Positions 24,323-33,503 are shown, numbered from the stretch's first letter. The stretch: 64,000 nt of DNA from Desulfovibrio inopinatus DSM 10711 (GCF_000429305.1 NZ_AUBP01000006.1:62001-126000); one strand, 5' to 3'. Notes: generated by a model from the sequence alone, not told the origin. Translations and numbers: made by a program.

Positions 24323-26529
24323 GCTGCCTCCTTCCTCGTGACGGAGACAAATGTCGTATGCATAGCCGCATTGCCGCTTATGGTGTCGTATTGACTTTCC
24401 ACAAGTTCGGACAGGCTCGCGCCATTATCGTGAACAAGTGAAAGCCCTGCGGACAATGCACCAAAACCGGTGAGCGTATAGACCGTGTCCGGACGAATGG
24501 CTGGCGTTACAGTAAGCGATAACTCCGCTTTCCCAACCGGACTGGAGACAACGACCATTTCACCATCATTCAAGCCAAGCCGCTTGGCTGATTCGGGATG
24601 CATCCACAATGTATTCGTCGAGATGAATTGGTGAAGAACCGGATTGTCCTGGGTACTCGAATGCGTGTAGACAGCACTCCGCCCGATTACCATGCGGAAA
24701 CGATCCGCAGACGGTTCGGAAGGCGAAGCATAGACAGGTAACGGGTCCAGCCCCATATCCTTATAGCGTATGTTGTACAGTTCGATTTTTTTGGACAGCG
24801 TCTTGTAGATTTTGCCCTCGTAGATGCCATAGACCTTGCTCGGATTATAATACACTCCGTCACGTTCAAGGGCATGAGCCGCATCGGGCAATCCAGCGAG
24901 TTGCGCCTTGCGATATTCCTCAATGGTAAAGTCGAAGTGTTCCCCAATATCCAGCCGATTGGCGATCTCCTTGCATATCTCAAAGACGGGCTTTGTGTCA
25001 TACAGTGGAGGAATAACAGGATCACGTTGCACAACACAGGCACAAGCACTCGACCCCTGTAACGCCGAAGCCGGGTCTTGCCGTTCAAGATAGGTCGGAG
25101 CAGGCAGGACAAGATCCGCCATCAGCGCGGTGTCACTCATGAGGATGTCGGTAACGACGACAAATTCCATGGCTTCCATCATCGCTTTCGTCTTTTTGCG
25201 ATCGGGAGCGGTCCCCATGGGATTGGTTTTATACACAAACCACCCTTTGATCGGGTACGGCTTCTCGGACAAGACCGCATCGCGCATGAGGACAAACGAT
25301 CCTTCTTCCACAAACATCATCGGAGCAATACCGGCATCAGCGCGTTCGTCCGGGTTGTCGTCATACCATGGAGCTTCCGATGGAATCCCCTTTTGCAGAC
25401 CGACCTGTCGTGCTCCGAGTAGGCCGCCGGGGGTATCCCAGTTGCCGAGCAACGCATTGACAATGGCGAAACTCCGACGAATCTGTGTAGAATTCTCATA
25501 GTCGGAGCTGCGGCGCCCTGGATAGATCATGGCCTGCGGCGCAGCTTCGGCGATTTCGTGAGCAATACGCCGGATAACCGCGGCATCGATACCGGTCTCT
25601 TTCGCTGCCCACTCCGGAGTAAGCTGACGCACATGGTCGCGCAATTCGTCCAGACCAGACAGTTTTTCCTCAACCCACCTTGGATCGTACAACTTGTCGA
25701 AAATAATGACGTGAGCAAGCGCCAACATGAACGCCATGTCGGTTCCCGGCTTGATGGGATACCATTCATTCGCAAGTGCTGCGGTTTTGGTATATCGCGG
25801 ATCGAGCACAACAAGCTTGCAACCGTTTTGCATGGCCGTCACCATATCCATGGAATCTGGGGTCACGAGCGCTTCAAATCGGTTGGCGCCGGCCATGATG
25901 ACGTATTTTGAGTTGATGACGTCGGCAAACGGGACTTCACCGAACGTGTCGAGATATGCGCGGTTGTTACTAACGAGGCACAAGGATTCATGACTGGTGA
26001 CATTATATGAGCCATAGGCTTCAGCGAGACGATGGACAAATGTCGACTGCATATCCGAACCGGCTGTAAATAATGTTCCGCATCGGGTATACTTCTCGCC
26101 CAACTCCTTCAGCTTGCTTGCAGCCAGGTCAAACGCTTCCTTCCAGGAAATAGCTTCCCACTTCCCTTCACCTCTGGCTCCAACCCTCTTCAACGGTGTC
26201 TTAAGACGATCAGGATTGTACAACTGTGCTAAACCGGCATTCCCGCGAGCGCACAACATACCACGTGATTTGAGAAATTTTGGATTGGGATCAAGTTTCA
26301 CCACACGGCCATCCTTGACCCGAGCGATCAACCCACACTTGTTGAAACACATATCACATACGCTAAAGCGTGATTCCCAGCCAGGATCATCAACTGTTTC
26401 TGCCTGTGCTGCGTGTGTGGCACGCACACCACCCGCTACAGCACCGCCGGCAGCAACCGAAACCACACTGGCACCGGCAGCCTTGAGAAATCCACGCCGC
26501 GACAGCGACTTCTTCCGATTCTCTTCCAT
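24319..26529 (-). CDS. Molybdopterin oxidoreductase, PsrA/PhsA-like catalytic subunit
   Basis: A 736-residue DMSO-reductase superfamily enzyme. The Tat signal is SRRGFLKAAG (residues 10-19). A 4Fe-4S cluster is held by Cys58, Cys61, Cys65 and Cys93. The probable molybdenum ligand is Cys184 in SHESLC, as in polysulfide and thiosulfate reductases. The middle (GRRSSDYENSTQIRRSFAIVNALLGNWDTPGG) and C-terminal guanine-dinucleotide domains are complete. It would reduce polysulfide, thiosulfate or a similar sulfur compound in the periplasm; arsenate or tetrathionate cannot be excluded. The next genes encode its FeS and cytochrome b partners, and rhodaneses follow. Confidence 0.92.
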   Translation of the reverse strand: MEENRKKSLSRRGFLKAAGASVVSVAAGGAVAGGVRATHAAQAETVDDPGWESRFSVCDMCFNKCGLIARVKDGRVVKLDPNPKFLKSRGMLCARGNAGLAQLYNPDRLKTPLKRVGARGEGKWEAISWKEAFDLAASKLKELGEKYTRCGTLFTAGSDMQSTFVHRLAEAYGSYNVTSHESLCLVSNNRAYLDTFGEVPFADVINSKYVIMAGANRFEALVTPDSMDMVTAMQNGCKLVVLDPRYTKTAALANEWYPIKPGTDMAFMLALAHVIIFDKLYDPRWVEEKLSGLDELRDHVRQLTPEWAAKETGIDAAVIRRIAHEIAEAAPQAMIYPGRRSSDYENSTQIRRSFAIVNALLGNWDTPGGLLGARQVGLQKGIPSEAPWYDDNPDERADAGIAPMMFVEEGSFVLMRDAVLSEKPYPIKGWFVYKTNPMGTAPDRKKTKAMMEAMEFVVVTDILMSDTALMADLVLPAPTYLERQDPASALQGSSACACVVQRDPVIPPLYDTKPVFEICKEIANRLDIGEHFDFTIEEYRKAQLAGLPDAAHALERDGVYYNPSKVYGIYEGKIYKTLSKKIELYNIRYKDMGLDPLPVYASPSEPSADRFRMVIGRSAVYTHSSTQDNPVLHQFISTNTLWMHPESAKRLGLNDGEMVVVSSPVGKAELSLTVTPAIRPDTVYTLTGFGALSAGLSLVHDNGASLSELVESQYDTISGNAAMHTTFVSVTRKEAA

Positions 26530-26585
26530 ATCCGTCTCCGTTTCCAGAAGGGACCAGGCAGCGCTTCAGCCACCCCAAAGCCGCC

Positions 26586-26618
26586 TATCCCAGGAAGGAA
26601 AGCATACTTCCCGGGATA
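26586..26618 (-). repeat. Hairpin between the cytochrome c and catalytic subunit genes
   Basis: TATCCCAGGAAG at 26586-26597 and CTTCCCGGGATA at 26607-26618 pair over 12 positions with one wobble on the transcript strand, with a nine-base loop. No T-run follows. It may act as an mRNA processing or stability element that uncouples the amount of cytochrome from the enzyme. Confidence 0.5.
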
Positions 26619-26633
26619 CCGCGGGCGTTCACA

Positions 26634-26969
26634 CTAACTGCACTTCGCAGGACTTGGAGAATCCTTTGCAAAATCATGCATATAGGTGAAAATATCGAGC
26701 TGATCTGACTCGGACAATCCCTTCCAATCGGCATGACACGGTATCGCGCTCGCATCCTTGAACAGGGCTGTCCATTCCGCTTGTGTTTTGTCTGCTGGAC
26801 TCAGATCTTTGGCCGCAGCCCCCTCGGCATGGCAGGAACGACAGTTCTTTCGAAAAAGGTATTTACCCTTACGAAAGTTGCCACCAGGTGATTCCGCAGC
26901 AAGAGCAACGGCTACAAGCGAAACAACAAACACACTCAGGGACAACAGCGCGAACAGCTTACGTGACAT
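26634..26969 (-). CDS. Small periplasmic cytochrome c
   Basis: A 111-residue exported cytochrome. The signal peptide runs to about residue 25 (VALAAES). The single haem motif is C43RSCH47 in FRKNCRSCHAEG, a class I arrangement, with a likely Met or other sixth ligand not obvious. A further lone Cys is in AIPCHADWKG. It is the first gene of the reductase operon and would pass electrons to or from the molybdenum enzyme. GAGGAGG precedes the ATG at 26969. Confidence 0.9.
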   Translation of the reverse strand: MSRKLFALLSLSVFVVSLVAVALAAESPGGNFRKGKYLFRKNCRSCHAEGAAAKDLSPADKTQAEWTALFKDASAIPCHADWKGLSESDQLDIFTYMHDFAKDSPSPAKCS

Positions 26970-27062
26970 GGGTATTCCTCCTCTGTGTTGAACACGTCGG
27001 GCATCGCCCGAACGCATAGTGAACAAACTGACAACAGCGTTTTTCACACACGCCTCAACACT

Positions 27063-27091
27063 CAAATACCCATGCGGGGTATGGGTGTCAA
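27063..27091 (-). promoter_or_regulatory. Promoter of the reductase operon with embedded CsoR/CstR-type operator
   Basis: On the minus strand TTGACA (27091-27086) and TATTTG (27068-27063) are 17 bases apart, giving a perfect -35 and a weak -10. Between them lies ATACCC-N4-GGGGTAT at 27066-27082, nested with ACCCAT/ATGGGT arms at 27068-27086. CsoR-family operators are GC-tract inverted repeats flanked by AT/TA bases, so this is a good site for the CstR-like regulator. Binding would block RNA polymerase directly. Confidence 0.6.
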
Positions 27092-27239
27092 GAGTATGAT
27101 ATTGATCTCTCCATCAACATGAAGACTATTGTGTTTCAATTTTTAATAATACATTGAAAAAACAGGATGCTACGAAACAACAAAACATACAGCGTGTTCC
27201 ATTCAATCTTTGCGCATTCTTCAAATCTTTTTTCATCAT

Positions 27240-27268
27240 GCTATACCCCGGTATATCATGGGTATAGC
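27240..27268. promoter_or_regulatory. Second ATACCC/GGGTAT operator-like palindrome
   Basis: GCTATACCC at 27240-27248 and GGGTATAGC at 27260-27268 are perfect 9-bp arms around an 11-base spacer. ATACC-CC-GGTAT at 27243-27254 is nested inside. It shares the core of the reductase promoter site 160 bp away and lies in the gap between that operon and the divergent FAD dehydrogenase gene. It may bind the same regulator. Confidence 0.5.
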
Positions 27269-27515
27269 GATGACGAGTTCATAACGCATGATAGTGTCCT
27301 ATCTTTGCCCAAGGCGTCGCGTTCCAACCTTGAATCCTCCGTTCTCACAGTCATGAAACCCCATCTTATTAACATCACGGTTGCGCACAGTTTTTCGCGG
27401 AGAATATACCCTCCCCCCGCATAAGAAGTCGTCGTTTATAGCTTGCTCTCCCTCTTTTGATGTGATTATACTAAAAGTTCCGGTCTTGTGCCCGAGATTG
27501 CTTTCGGAGGTTGCT

Positions 27516-28964
27516 ATGAATACCCCAACTCCAGACTCATGCGATGTCATCATCATTGGCGGTGGTCCTGCCGGTTTGTTTGCCGCATACCAGCTTGTCG
27601 AAACATCCAATTTACGTGTTTTGCTCATCGACAAAGGCAAAGGACCGCTTAAGCGGACTTGTCCGATTAGCAAGCGAGAATACACAGACTGTATCAAATG
27701 CAAGCCGTGTCATATTCTGGCAGGAATTGGCGGTGCGGGACTTTTTTCCGACGGTAAGCTCAATTTTATTCATATCTTAGGGAAAACCGACCTCACGCAG
27801 TTTCTTCCCAAAACAGAAGCAATGGCGCTTATTGACGAGACTGAAACGGTTTTTAACCGCTTTGGCATGGATGGGCCGATCTATCCCACCAACATGGAAC
27901 AAGCCCGCGAAATTCGAAAACAATCCAAAAAACATGGTATTGACCTGCTTCTTATCAAGCAGAAACACCTAGGGTCCGACCATCTCCCCGGCCACATTGC
28001 TTCCATGTATGACTATCTGCGCGAAAAAGGTGTCACCATCCATACGTCGGAAGAAGTTCATGACATCCTGGTCGAAGATGGACACATTGTCGGGGTTGCG
28101 ACCAACCGAAAGACATACGCTTGTCAATATGTCGTACTTGCTCCGGGACGGGTTGGCGCCGATTGGGTTGGGAAAATCGCAGGAACACACAACCTGGGTC
28201 TCTCTCAGCGTGGCATTGAAGTCGGCGTACGCGTTGAGGTCCATAATGACATCATGGATGATCTTACCGATATTATTTACGACCCGACGTTCTTCATCCA
28301 GACGCGAAAATACGATGATCAGACCCGAACGTTCTGTACGAACAAGGGTGGCTTCGTCTCATTGGAAAACTATCAAAACTTCGTCTGCGTCAATGGTCAC
28401 GCCTACCGGGACAACAAGTCGGAAAACACCAACTTTGCATTCCTCTCCAAGGTGGTGCTCAATGATCCAGTGACGGACAATCAGTCGTATGGTGAGTCTA
28501 TTGGCAAATTGGCCAGCCTCATCGGAGGGGGAAAACCGATTCTGCAACGGTTCGGAGACCTCATTCGCGGACGTCGGTCCACCTGGTCTCGCATCAAAAA
28601 AGGCTACATCGAACCGACATTAACCGATGTTGTCTGCGGAGACCTCGCTATGGCTTTGCCGGAACGCATTCTGACGAACCTTGTCGAAGGCTTAACCAAG
28701 CTCAACAATGTTGTCCCAGGTGTCACCAATAACGAAACGCTACTCTATGCTCCGGAAATCAAATTTTTTGCGACACAAATAGACACCGGGCCAAATCTTG
28801 AAACAGCTATTCACGGCATGTTTGTCGCAGGAGATGGCCCTGGAGTGGCGGGAAACATTGTTTCAGCCGCCGCAACAGGTATCCTTGCCGCCAAAGGCAT
28901 CATGAAAAAAGAACATGATGAGAGCGTGGAAAAACGCGAACTGAACACTCCATCACGAGATTAG
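27516..28964 (+). CDS. FAD-dependent dehydrogenase (COG2509-like)
   Basis: A 482-residue cytoplasmic flavoprotein. The N-terminal DVIIIGGGPAGLFAAYQLV (residues 10-28) is the FAD-binding motif, with the acidic end of the second strand in LLIDKG. A cysteine-rich stretch (RTCPISKREYTDCIKCKPCHILAGIGGAG, about 50-78) follows, and the C-terminus has FVAGDGPGVAGNIVSAAATG, which closes the FAD site. It fits the uncharacterised NAD-utilising dehydrogenase group COG2509. The ATG at 27516 follows CGGAGG. A TATACT -10 lies at 27467-27472. The substrate is unknown. It is divergent from the reductase operon. Confidence 0.88.
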   Translation: MNTPTPDSCDVIIIGGGPAGLFAAYQLVETSNLRVLLIDKGKGPLKRTCPISKREYTDCIKCKPCHILAGIGGAGLFSDGKLNFIHILGKTDLTQFLPKTEAMALIDETETVFNRFGMDGPIYPTNMEQAREIRKQSKKHGIDLLLIKQKHLGSDHLPGHIASMYDYLREKGVTIHTSEEVHDILVEDGHIVGVATNRKTYACQYVVLAPGRVGADWVGKIAGTHNLGLSQRGIEVGVRVEVHNDIMDDLTDIIYDPTFFIQTRKYDDQTRTFCTNKGGFVSLENYQNFVCVNGHAYRDNKSENTNFAFLSKVVLNDPVTDNQSYGESIGKLASLIGGGKPILQRFGDLIRGRRSTWSRIKKGYIEPTLTDVVCGDLAMALPERILTNLVEGLTKLNNVVPGVTNNETLLYAPEIKFFATQIDTGPNLETAIHGMFVAGDGPGVAGNIVSAAATGILAAKGIMKKEHDESVEKRELNTPSRD

Positions 28965-28980
28965 CCGTTGTTCAACAGAA

Positions 28981-29020
28981 GACAACTCTGCATCACTCAT
29001 TCAAAAGAAGCAGAGTTGTC
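28981..29020. terminator. Hairpin between convergent genes
   Basis: GACAACTCTGC at 28981-28991 pairs with GCAGAGTTGTC at 29010-29020. The stop codon of the minus-strand glycoside hydrolase lies in the loop. No clear T-run follows on either strand, so termination efficiency is uncertain. Confidence 0.5.
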
Positions 29021-30294
29021 GCTATATTAAGTGTCGGGACAAAAGAAAGACTCTTCACGGTAAAATCTCCGAACAATACGATAGGCGAGTCGCTTACAGG
29101 CACTTGGATTCGCGATTTGAGACGCCGAGAAGCAATATCATGCCCATAAATGTCGGTTATACAGCCCACATCTCCGTCCAGATCGATCTCAACCGTGCCA
29201 GACATAACCCCGCGAAATCGCCACAGCGTCAAAACAGTCTGTTCGTTTTGCGTCCATACATAAGCACGCCCATTTTCACCGAAATCAGGAGCGTATGCAA
29301 ACATGGCGTTCTCAAGGGCTTCTGCGAGATACGACAGCGCGTCAAAGGCAGATCGTGGAGTCTGACTGGTTTCCAAAATGAGCCCAAATGTGGAATTATT
29401 CTCCAAATCTGTATATAAATCATACCAATAAACGGCGTTCACTCCCAAGGCAAAAAGTCCTAAATAGGCTCGGGCCAGCATGACAGCCTGCCTATCTTCA
29501 GAGACCCCATTGTCTGCAGGATAAACCGGCCAACCGATTTCCGTTGCCCAGATACGAGGTGACACACCAAGGTCATCCAACCATTTATACAGATTTTTTA
29601 TCTCAAATTCCTCAATACTATTCTCAAAAATTTTTGAAATCTCATATGGATATGGATGAATACTCAGTATATCAAGAAAAGCGACACCACCTGCTGCTAA
29701 GAACGCTTGTAAATATACATCGTCAACTCCAGCACAAGTCGGCCCAACAACCAAAGTCTGAGGAGCAACGGCCTTCATGGCGTAATAGCTGGCAGCGAGC
29801 AGCGCGGTGTAATCATACGCATTCGGTTTGGGTTTCCAATATTCACTACTGTTCGGTTCATTCCAGATTTCCCAGGCATCGACCTGCCCCTGGTAGCGTG
29901 CGGCCAAGAAGGCAGCGAAATCGGCAAACCGTTTCCGCTCGTCGTCTGTAGCGGGAGCCGCATTGACTGCATTCCAATCATCACTGGGTACAATTAACCC
30001 AAGTACATGGTTATTACGCTCTTGAGCTCCCGATACAACCCGGTCCATGTACGCCAATGCTTCCTCATTATATACTCCAGGCTCAAGTTCGAGGAGATCC
30101 CAAGTAAACTCTTCCCGAACCCAACTCACCTTCGCTTTCTCAACCCAATTCTCTGCGGTAGGTAAATCCTGTGGTGTCCAATAGAATCGGTTGAGTACAC
30201 TCACCAATCCCCACGAAACTTCAGCCGACGTCGCCGTCATGGGAGAACAAACAAGAGTCATCAGAGAAAGACAGAGAAAATATATGTGGATCAT
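28993..30294 (-). CDS. Secreted clan GH-A glycoside hydrolase
   Basis: A 433-residue exported enzyme with a signal peptide ending near ATSA (residue 24). The TIM-barrel of clan GH-A is evident: VDAWEIWNEPNSSEYW holds the acid/base Glu146 after Asn145, and PRIWATEIGWP holds the nucleophile Glu252. A small beta-rich domain follows from about residue 350. The overall layout recalls PslG-like GH39 enzymes that trim exopolysaccharide, but GH5 or another GH-A family is possible. AAGGAG sits seven bases before the ATG at 30294. It stands alone, and no polysaccharide synthesis genes are adjacent. Confidence 0.82.
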   Translation of the reverse strand: MIHIYFLCLSLMTLVCSPMTATSAEVSWGLVSVLNRFYWTPQDLPTAENWVEKAKVSWVREEFTWDLLELEPGVYNEEALAYMDRVVSGAQERNNHVLGLIVPSDDWNAVNAAPATDDERKRFADFAAFLAARYQGQVDAWEIWNEPNSSEYWKPKPNAYDYTALLAASYYAMKAVAPQTLVVGPTCAGVDDVYLQAFLAAGGVAFLDILSIHPYPYEISKIFENSIEEFEIKNLYKWLDDLGVSPRIWATEIGWPVYPADNGVSEDRQAVMLARAYLGLFALGVNAVYWYDLYTDLENNSTFGLILETSQTPRSAFDALSYLAEALENAMFAYAPDFGENGRAYVWTQNEQTVLTLWRFRGVMSGTVEIDLDGDVGCITDIYGHDIASRRLKSRIQVPVSDSPIVLFGDFTVKSLSFVPTLNIATTLLLLNE

Positions 30295-30981
30295 TGGCTT
30301 TCTCCTTGCAACATAGCGATGTTTATCAAATGCACATAGAAACATTGTAACGATAATATTTGGACTACAAAAGTGATGCCAACAATCGACGTCTTCATAA
30401 GGAGCATTCTCAGTATCGTGCCTTACCGGCTCTCACCAGAGCAACATCGCATTGTCCACGTTCAAAATGCCATTCTCGCGCCATGTGGTGATACCAACCT
30501 CCATCGCAAAACGACATTATAAGAGATATTTGTTGCCTGAAAAACCAAAAGAGAGCTGAAAACATCGCCCCATCCAATAGGCATCTTTATTGCAAAGAAC
30601 ACTAAGAAGAATAACGACACCCAGAATTTATACAGCTGTTTTTAAAGAATATTTTCGAAAAACATGCACCACCTGCAATAAATGACGTCAAATAACAATG
30701 GATTGAAGCCGCCTCCCCATCTTTGACGAATGAATGGTAGCGAGCTGAGCATCATATATTCTGTAAACGGTATTACGATATTTCATGAAAAAACCATTGT
30801 TCTCATTTTTGTTCCTTATTGGTACAAGAGCAAATCCAAGGCAGGATGAATACCATATACGCATACACTCCTGTCTAAGACCTTTTCTGTTGTTTCGACC
30901 ACGTTCCTCAAAACGGGAATTGCAAACCCTGTATTTGGTCTTACTTTTATCGAAACGGAATAGATGCATAAGGAGTCTGCT
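30295..30981. other. Intergenic region without recognised gene
   Basis: About 690 bp between the divergent glycoside hydrolase and protease genes. Short frames on both strands (for example 30785-31060 plus) have poor composition and no ribosome-binding site. I see no strong promoter, hairpin or repeat, apart from moderately AT-rich stretches near 30630-30700. Confidence 0.5.
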
Positions 30982-33450
30982 GTGCCGCATGAGGTTTACT
31001 GTACGACGCGACGGCAACGTTGTTTTCTTTTCAACATTCCAGCCCTCACGCTGTGGATAGTATGTCTCGCCTTGATAAGCGGGAGCAACGCATTTGCCGT
31101 ACCGGCAAGCCCCAAGCTTTTCACATTGACCCAACCTGACGGCGAGACATTCACGGCCCGATTGCGAGGAGATGAACACAACCGCTGGACCGAAACCCGC
31201 AAGGGCTATTCCGTCATTCAGGATAAGTCCACGGGGATTTGGGAATACGCCCAAAAGGCTCAAGGACGACTCACCCTCTCCGGACATCGTGTGATGCCTG
31301 GCAAAGCGGTTCCACAAGGCATGCTCAAACATCTCCGACCGGACATCAGAAAGAATGTTTCCGCAACGCCGATATTGTCTTCTCGGGCCTCGTCGCTGGA
31401 TGTCGCAATCACCAACACATGGACCGCGACACCTGTTTCCGGTTCAAAAGGCCTGCTCATTCTTTTAGTCCAATTCACCAACAAATCACTCTCAACGACC
31501 AGCTCAGAGTGGTACAATGTCATCTTCAATACATCGAACTCCAAATCAGCCGCATCGTATTATCGCGACAATTCTTTGGGGAAAATGTATCTTACCGCCA
31601 TTCCACATTCCGTGCCTTCTGCTCCCACAGGAGTCATAGGAGTAACGGTCAACGTGTCGCATCCCAATGACGGCCTTTCGTCGTCTTCCAATTACGACTT
31701 GGAGAAAACATGGCTTCAGGCGGTGCTGATTGCCGTGAACCCCTATGTCAATTTCGATGCATACGACGACGACCACGATGGCAAACTTGAACCGGAAGAA
31801 ATGGTTATTCATTGCATTCTTGCCGGATACGAAGCATCAGGCAGTTACAAAACACCAAGCGTTTGGGCGCATGCGTGGAACAGTACGGAAAACAACCCTG
31901 TATTGGCAGGCTCAAAAGTCTTAACGAGCTGGTCTGTCAGTGGCGAACTCGACGATTCGAGTCAACGCCATCCTATCGGCGTCATCGTTCATGAACTCGG
32001 ACATTCCATGTGTGGTTTACCGGACCTGTACGACACAAGCGGCACCAATCAAGGCATGGGGATTTTCTCCTTGATGGCTTCCGGCTCGTGGGGCGCAAAT
32101 AGCGGCGAAAGCGAGGGAACAACTCCGGTAATGCTCGATGCGTGGTCGCGGCAATATCTCGGATGGGTGACACCGCAAACGCCAACCGGCGGAGAAACAT
32201 TATCGTTTCCGACCCCGTTGACGACGGCCTCTTCCGTGGCAAAATTACGCAACACGCAGGGCTCGACAACTGAATATTTTCTTGCCGAAAATCGCTATCC
32301 AACATCATGGGATCTCGGCATGCGGAAGAAGCTTGGATCAAGCTGGTCCGGCGGCCTGCTTATTCAACATATCGATGACACTGTAGGTTCACTCGACAAC
32401 AATGATATCAATATGTACCGTTCGACAGGCCACCAAGGTGTTGTTCCGGAGCAAGCGAGTACACAGAGCTGCGACATGCTCCGTTATGGCTCCTCCTGTG
32501 AAGGTTCTGTCGGAACATTATTCTACACGGGCAACAATAATCTTTTCACCAACGACACCTCCCCGTCATCCGCTAATTATAACGGCACGGATTCAGGCAT
32601 CAAACTGAAACAGATTTCGTCCCCGAGTTCTTCTATGTCGGCCTCACTCGGGCCGATCGGAAGCTGCTCCTATACGCTTACACCGACAGCATCGGAAATC
32701 TCGGCGGAGAGCCGTGTTCACGGCCTTTCGCTCTATACCAGCGGCGGTTGCGAATGGACCGCGCGAAGCAATGCGCCTTGGATGACTATTACAAGCGCTT
32801 CCTCCGGCACCGGGACCGCCACAATCCTCTTCTATGTGGACGAAAATACAAGCACCACCCCTCGTTCCGGAACGTTGACGATTGCGGACATGACCTACAC
32901 ATTGACCCAGCAGGGCGTCTCCTGTGAGTACACGATATCACCAACCGCATCTGAAATTTCAGCGGAATACCGTGTGCAGGGTCTTTCCCTCTACACCAAT
33001 GACGCCTGTTCTTGGACCGCACAAAGCAATGACTCCTGGATGACCATCACAAGTGCTACATCCGGGACTGGGACCAGCACCATTCTCTTCCATGTCGATC
33101 AAAACACGAGCCCCGATCCGCGGTCCGGCACATTGACGATCCAGGGAATACAATACACGCTGACCCAGGAAGGTGCTCCGACATATACCATCACCGCGTC
33201 GGCTGGCTCCGGCGGCTCCATCAGCCCGAACGGGAAGGTGGCAGTCATTCAGAGCACCGACCAAACCTTCACCATCACACCGGACAACGGTATGCTCATC
33301 CGGGATGTGCTTGTTGATTCCCAGTCCGTTGGTGACCTTTCCAGCTATACGTTCACCGGTGTCACTGCCGACCACAGCATTGAAGCTCTTTTTGAACAGG
33401 AGCTTAATGTCGGGGTACTCATATCGATTCTTGATCTCGTCATACAATAA
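30982..33450 (+). CDS. Secreted M6-family metalloprotease with two BACON domains
   Basis: An exported protease of 822 residues from the GTG at 30982. The signal peptide ends near NAFA. The M6 (immune inhibitor A-like) catalytic domain contains the zinc motif HELGHSMCGLPDLYD at 337-351. A calcium-type loop DAYDDDHDGKLEPEE lies before it. Two tandem BACON domains of about 85 residues start at SCSYTLTPTASEIS and CEYTISPTASEIS and are highly similar. The C-terminus is an InlB-like beta repeat (TITASAGSGGSISPNG). AAGGAG at 30970-30975 is six bases before the GTG and would lie inside the coding region if the ATG at 30964 were used. BACON domains often bind glycans or mucin. Confidence 0.88.
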   Translation: MPHEVYCTTRRQRCFLFNIPALTLWIVCLALISGSNAFAVPASPKLFTLTQPDGETFTARLRGDEHNRWTETRKGYSVIQDKSTGIWEYAQKAQGRLTLSGHRVMPGKAVPQGMLKHLRPDIRKNVSATPILSSRASSLDVAITNTWTATPVSGSKGLLILLVQFTNKSLSTTSSEWYNVIFNTSNSKSAASYYRDNSLGKMYLTAIPHSVPSAPTGVIGVTVNVSHPNDGLSSSSNYDLEKTWLQAVLIAVNPYVNFDAYDDDHDGKLEPEEMVIHCILAGYEASGSYKTPSVWAHAWNSTENNPVLAGSKVLTSWSVSGELDDSSQRHPIGVIVHELGHSMCGLPDLYDTSGTNQGMGIFSLMASGSWGANSGESEGTTPVMLDAWSRQYLGWVTPQTPTGGETLSFPTPLTTASSVAKLRNTQGSTTEYFLAENRYPTSWDLGMRKKLGSSWSGGLLIQHIDDTVGSLDNNDINMYRSTGHQGVVPEQASTQSCDMLRYGSSCEGSVGTLFYTGNNNLFTNDTSPSSANYNGTDSGIKLKQISSPSSSMSASLGPIGSCSYTLTPTASEISAESRVHGLSLYTSGGCEWTARSNAPWMTITSASSGTGTATILFYVDENTSTTPRSGTLTIADMTYTLTQQGVSCEYTISPTASEISAEYRVQGLSLYTNDACSWTAQSNDSWMTITSATSGTGTSTILFHVDQNTSPDPRSGTLTIQGIQYTLTQEGAPTYTITASAGSGGSISPNGKVAVIQSTDQTFTITPDNGMLIRDVLVDSQSVGDLSSYTFTGVTADHSIEALFEQELNVGVLISILDLVIQ

Positions 33451-33459
33451 AAAACGCTT

Positions 33460-33503
33460 ATGCCGGCCGCTCCCCAACGGGAGCGGCCGGCATTTTCATT
33501 TTT
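33460..33503 (+). terminator. Rho-independent terminator after the protease gene
   Basis: A perfect 15-bp GC-rich stem, 33460-33474 against 33479-33493, loop CAAC, followed by TTTCATTTTTC. It ends the protease gene and may also serve the convergent gene at 33516. Confidence 0.92.

Noticed and set aside
26114-26689. A 191-codon plus-strand frame over the start of the molybdoenzyme gene
   Set aside because: It overlaps the Tat signal and FeS region of a clear gene and reads as a low-complexity antisense product.
30785-31060. A 91-codon frame upstream of the M6 protease
   Set aside because: It overlaps the protease signal peptide in another phase, has no ribosome-binding site and is rich in Arg and Ser without pattern.
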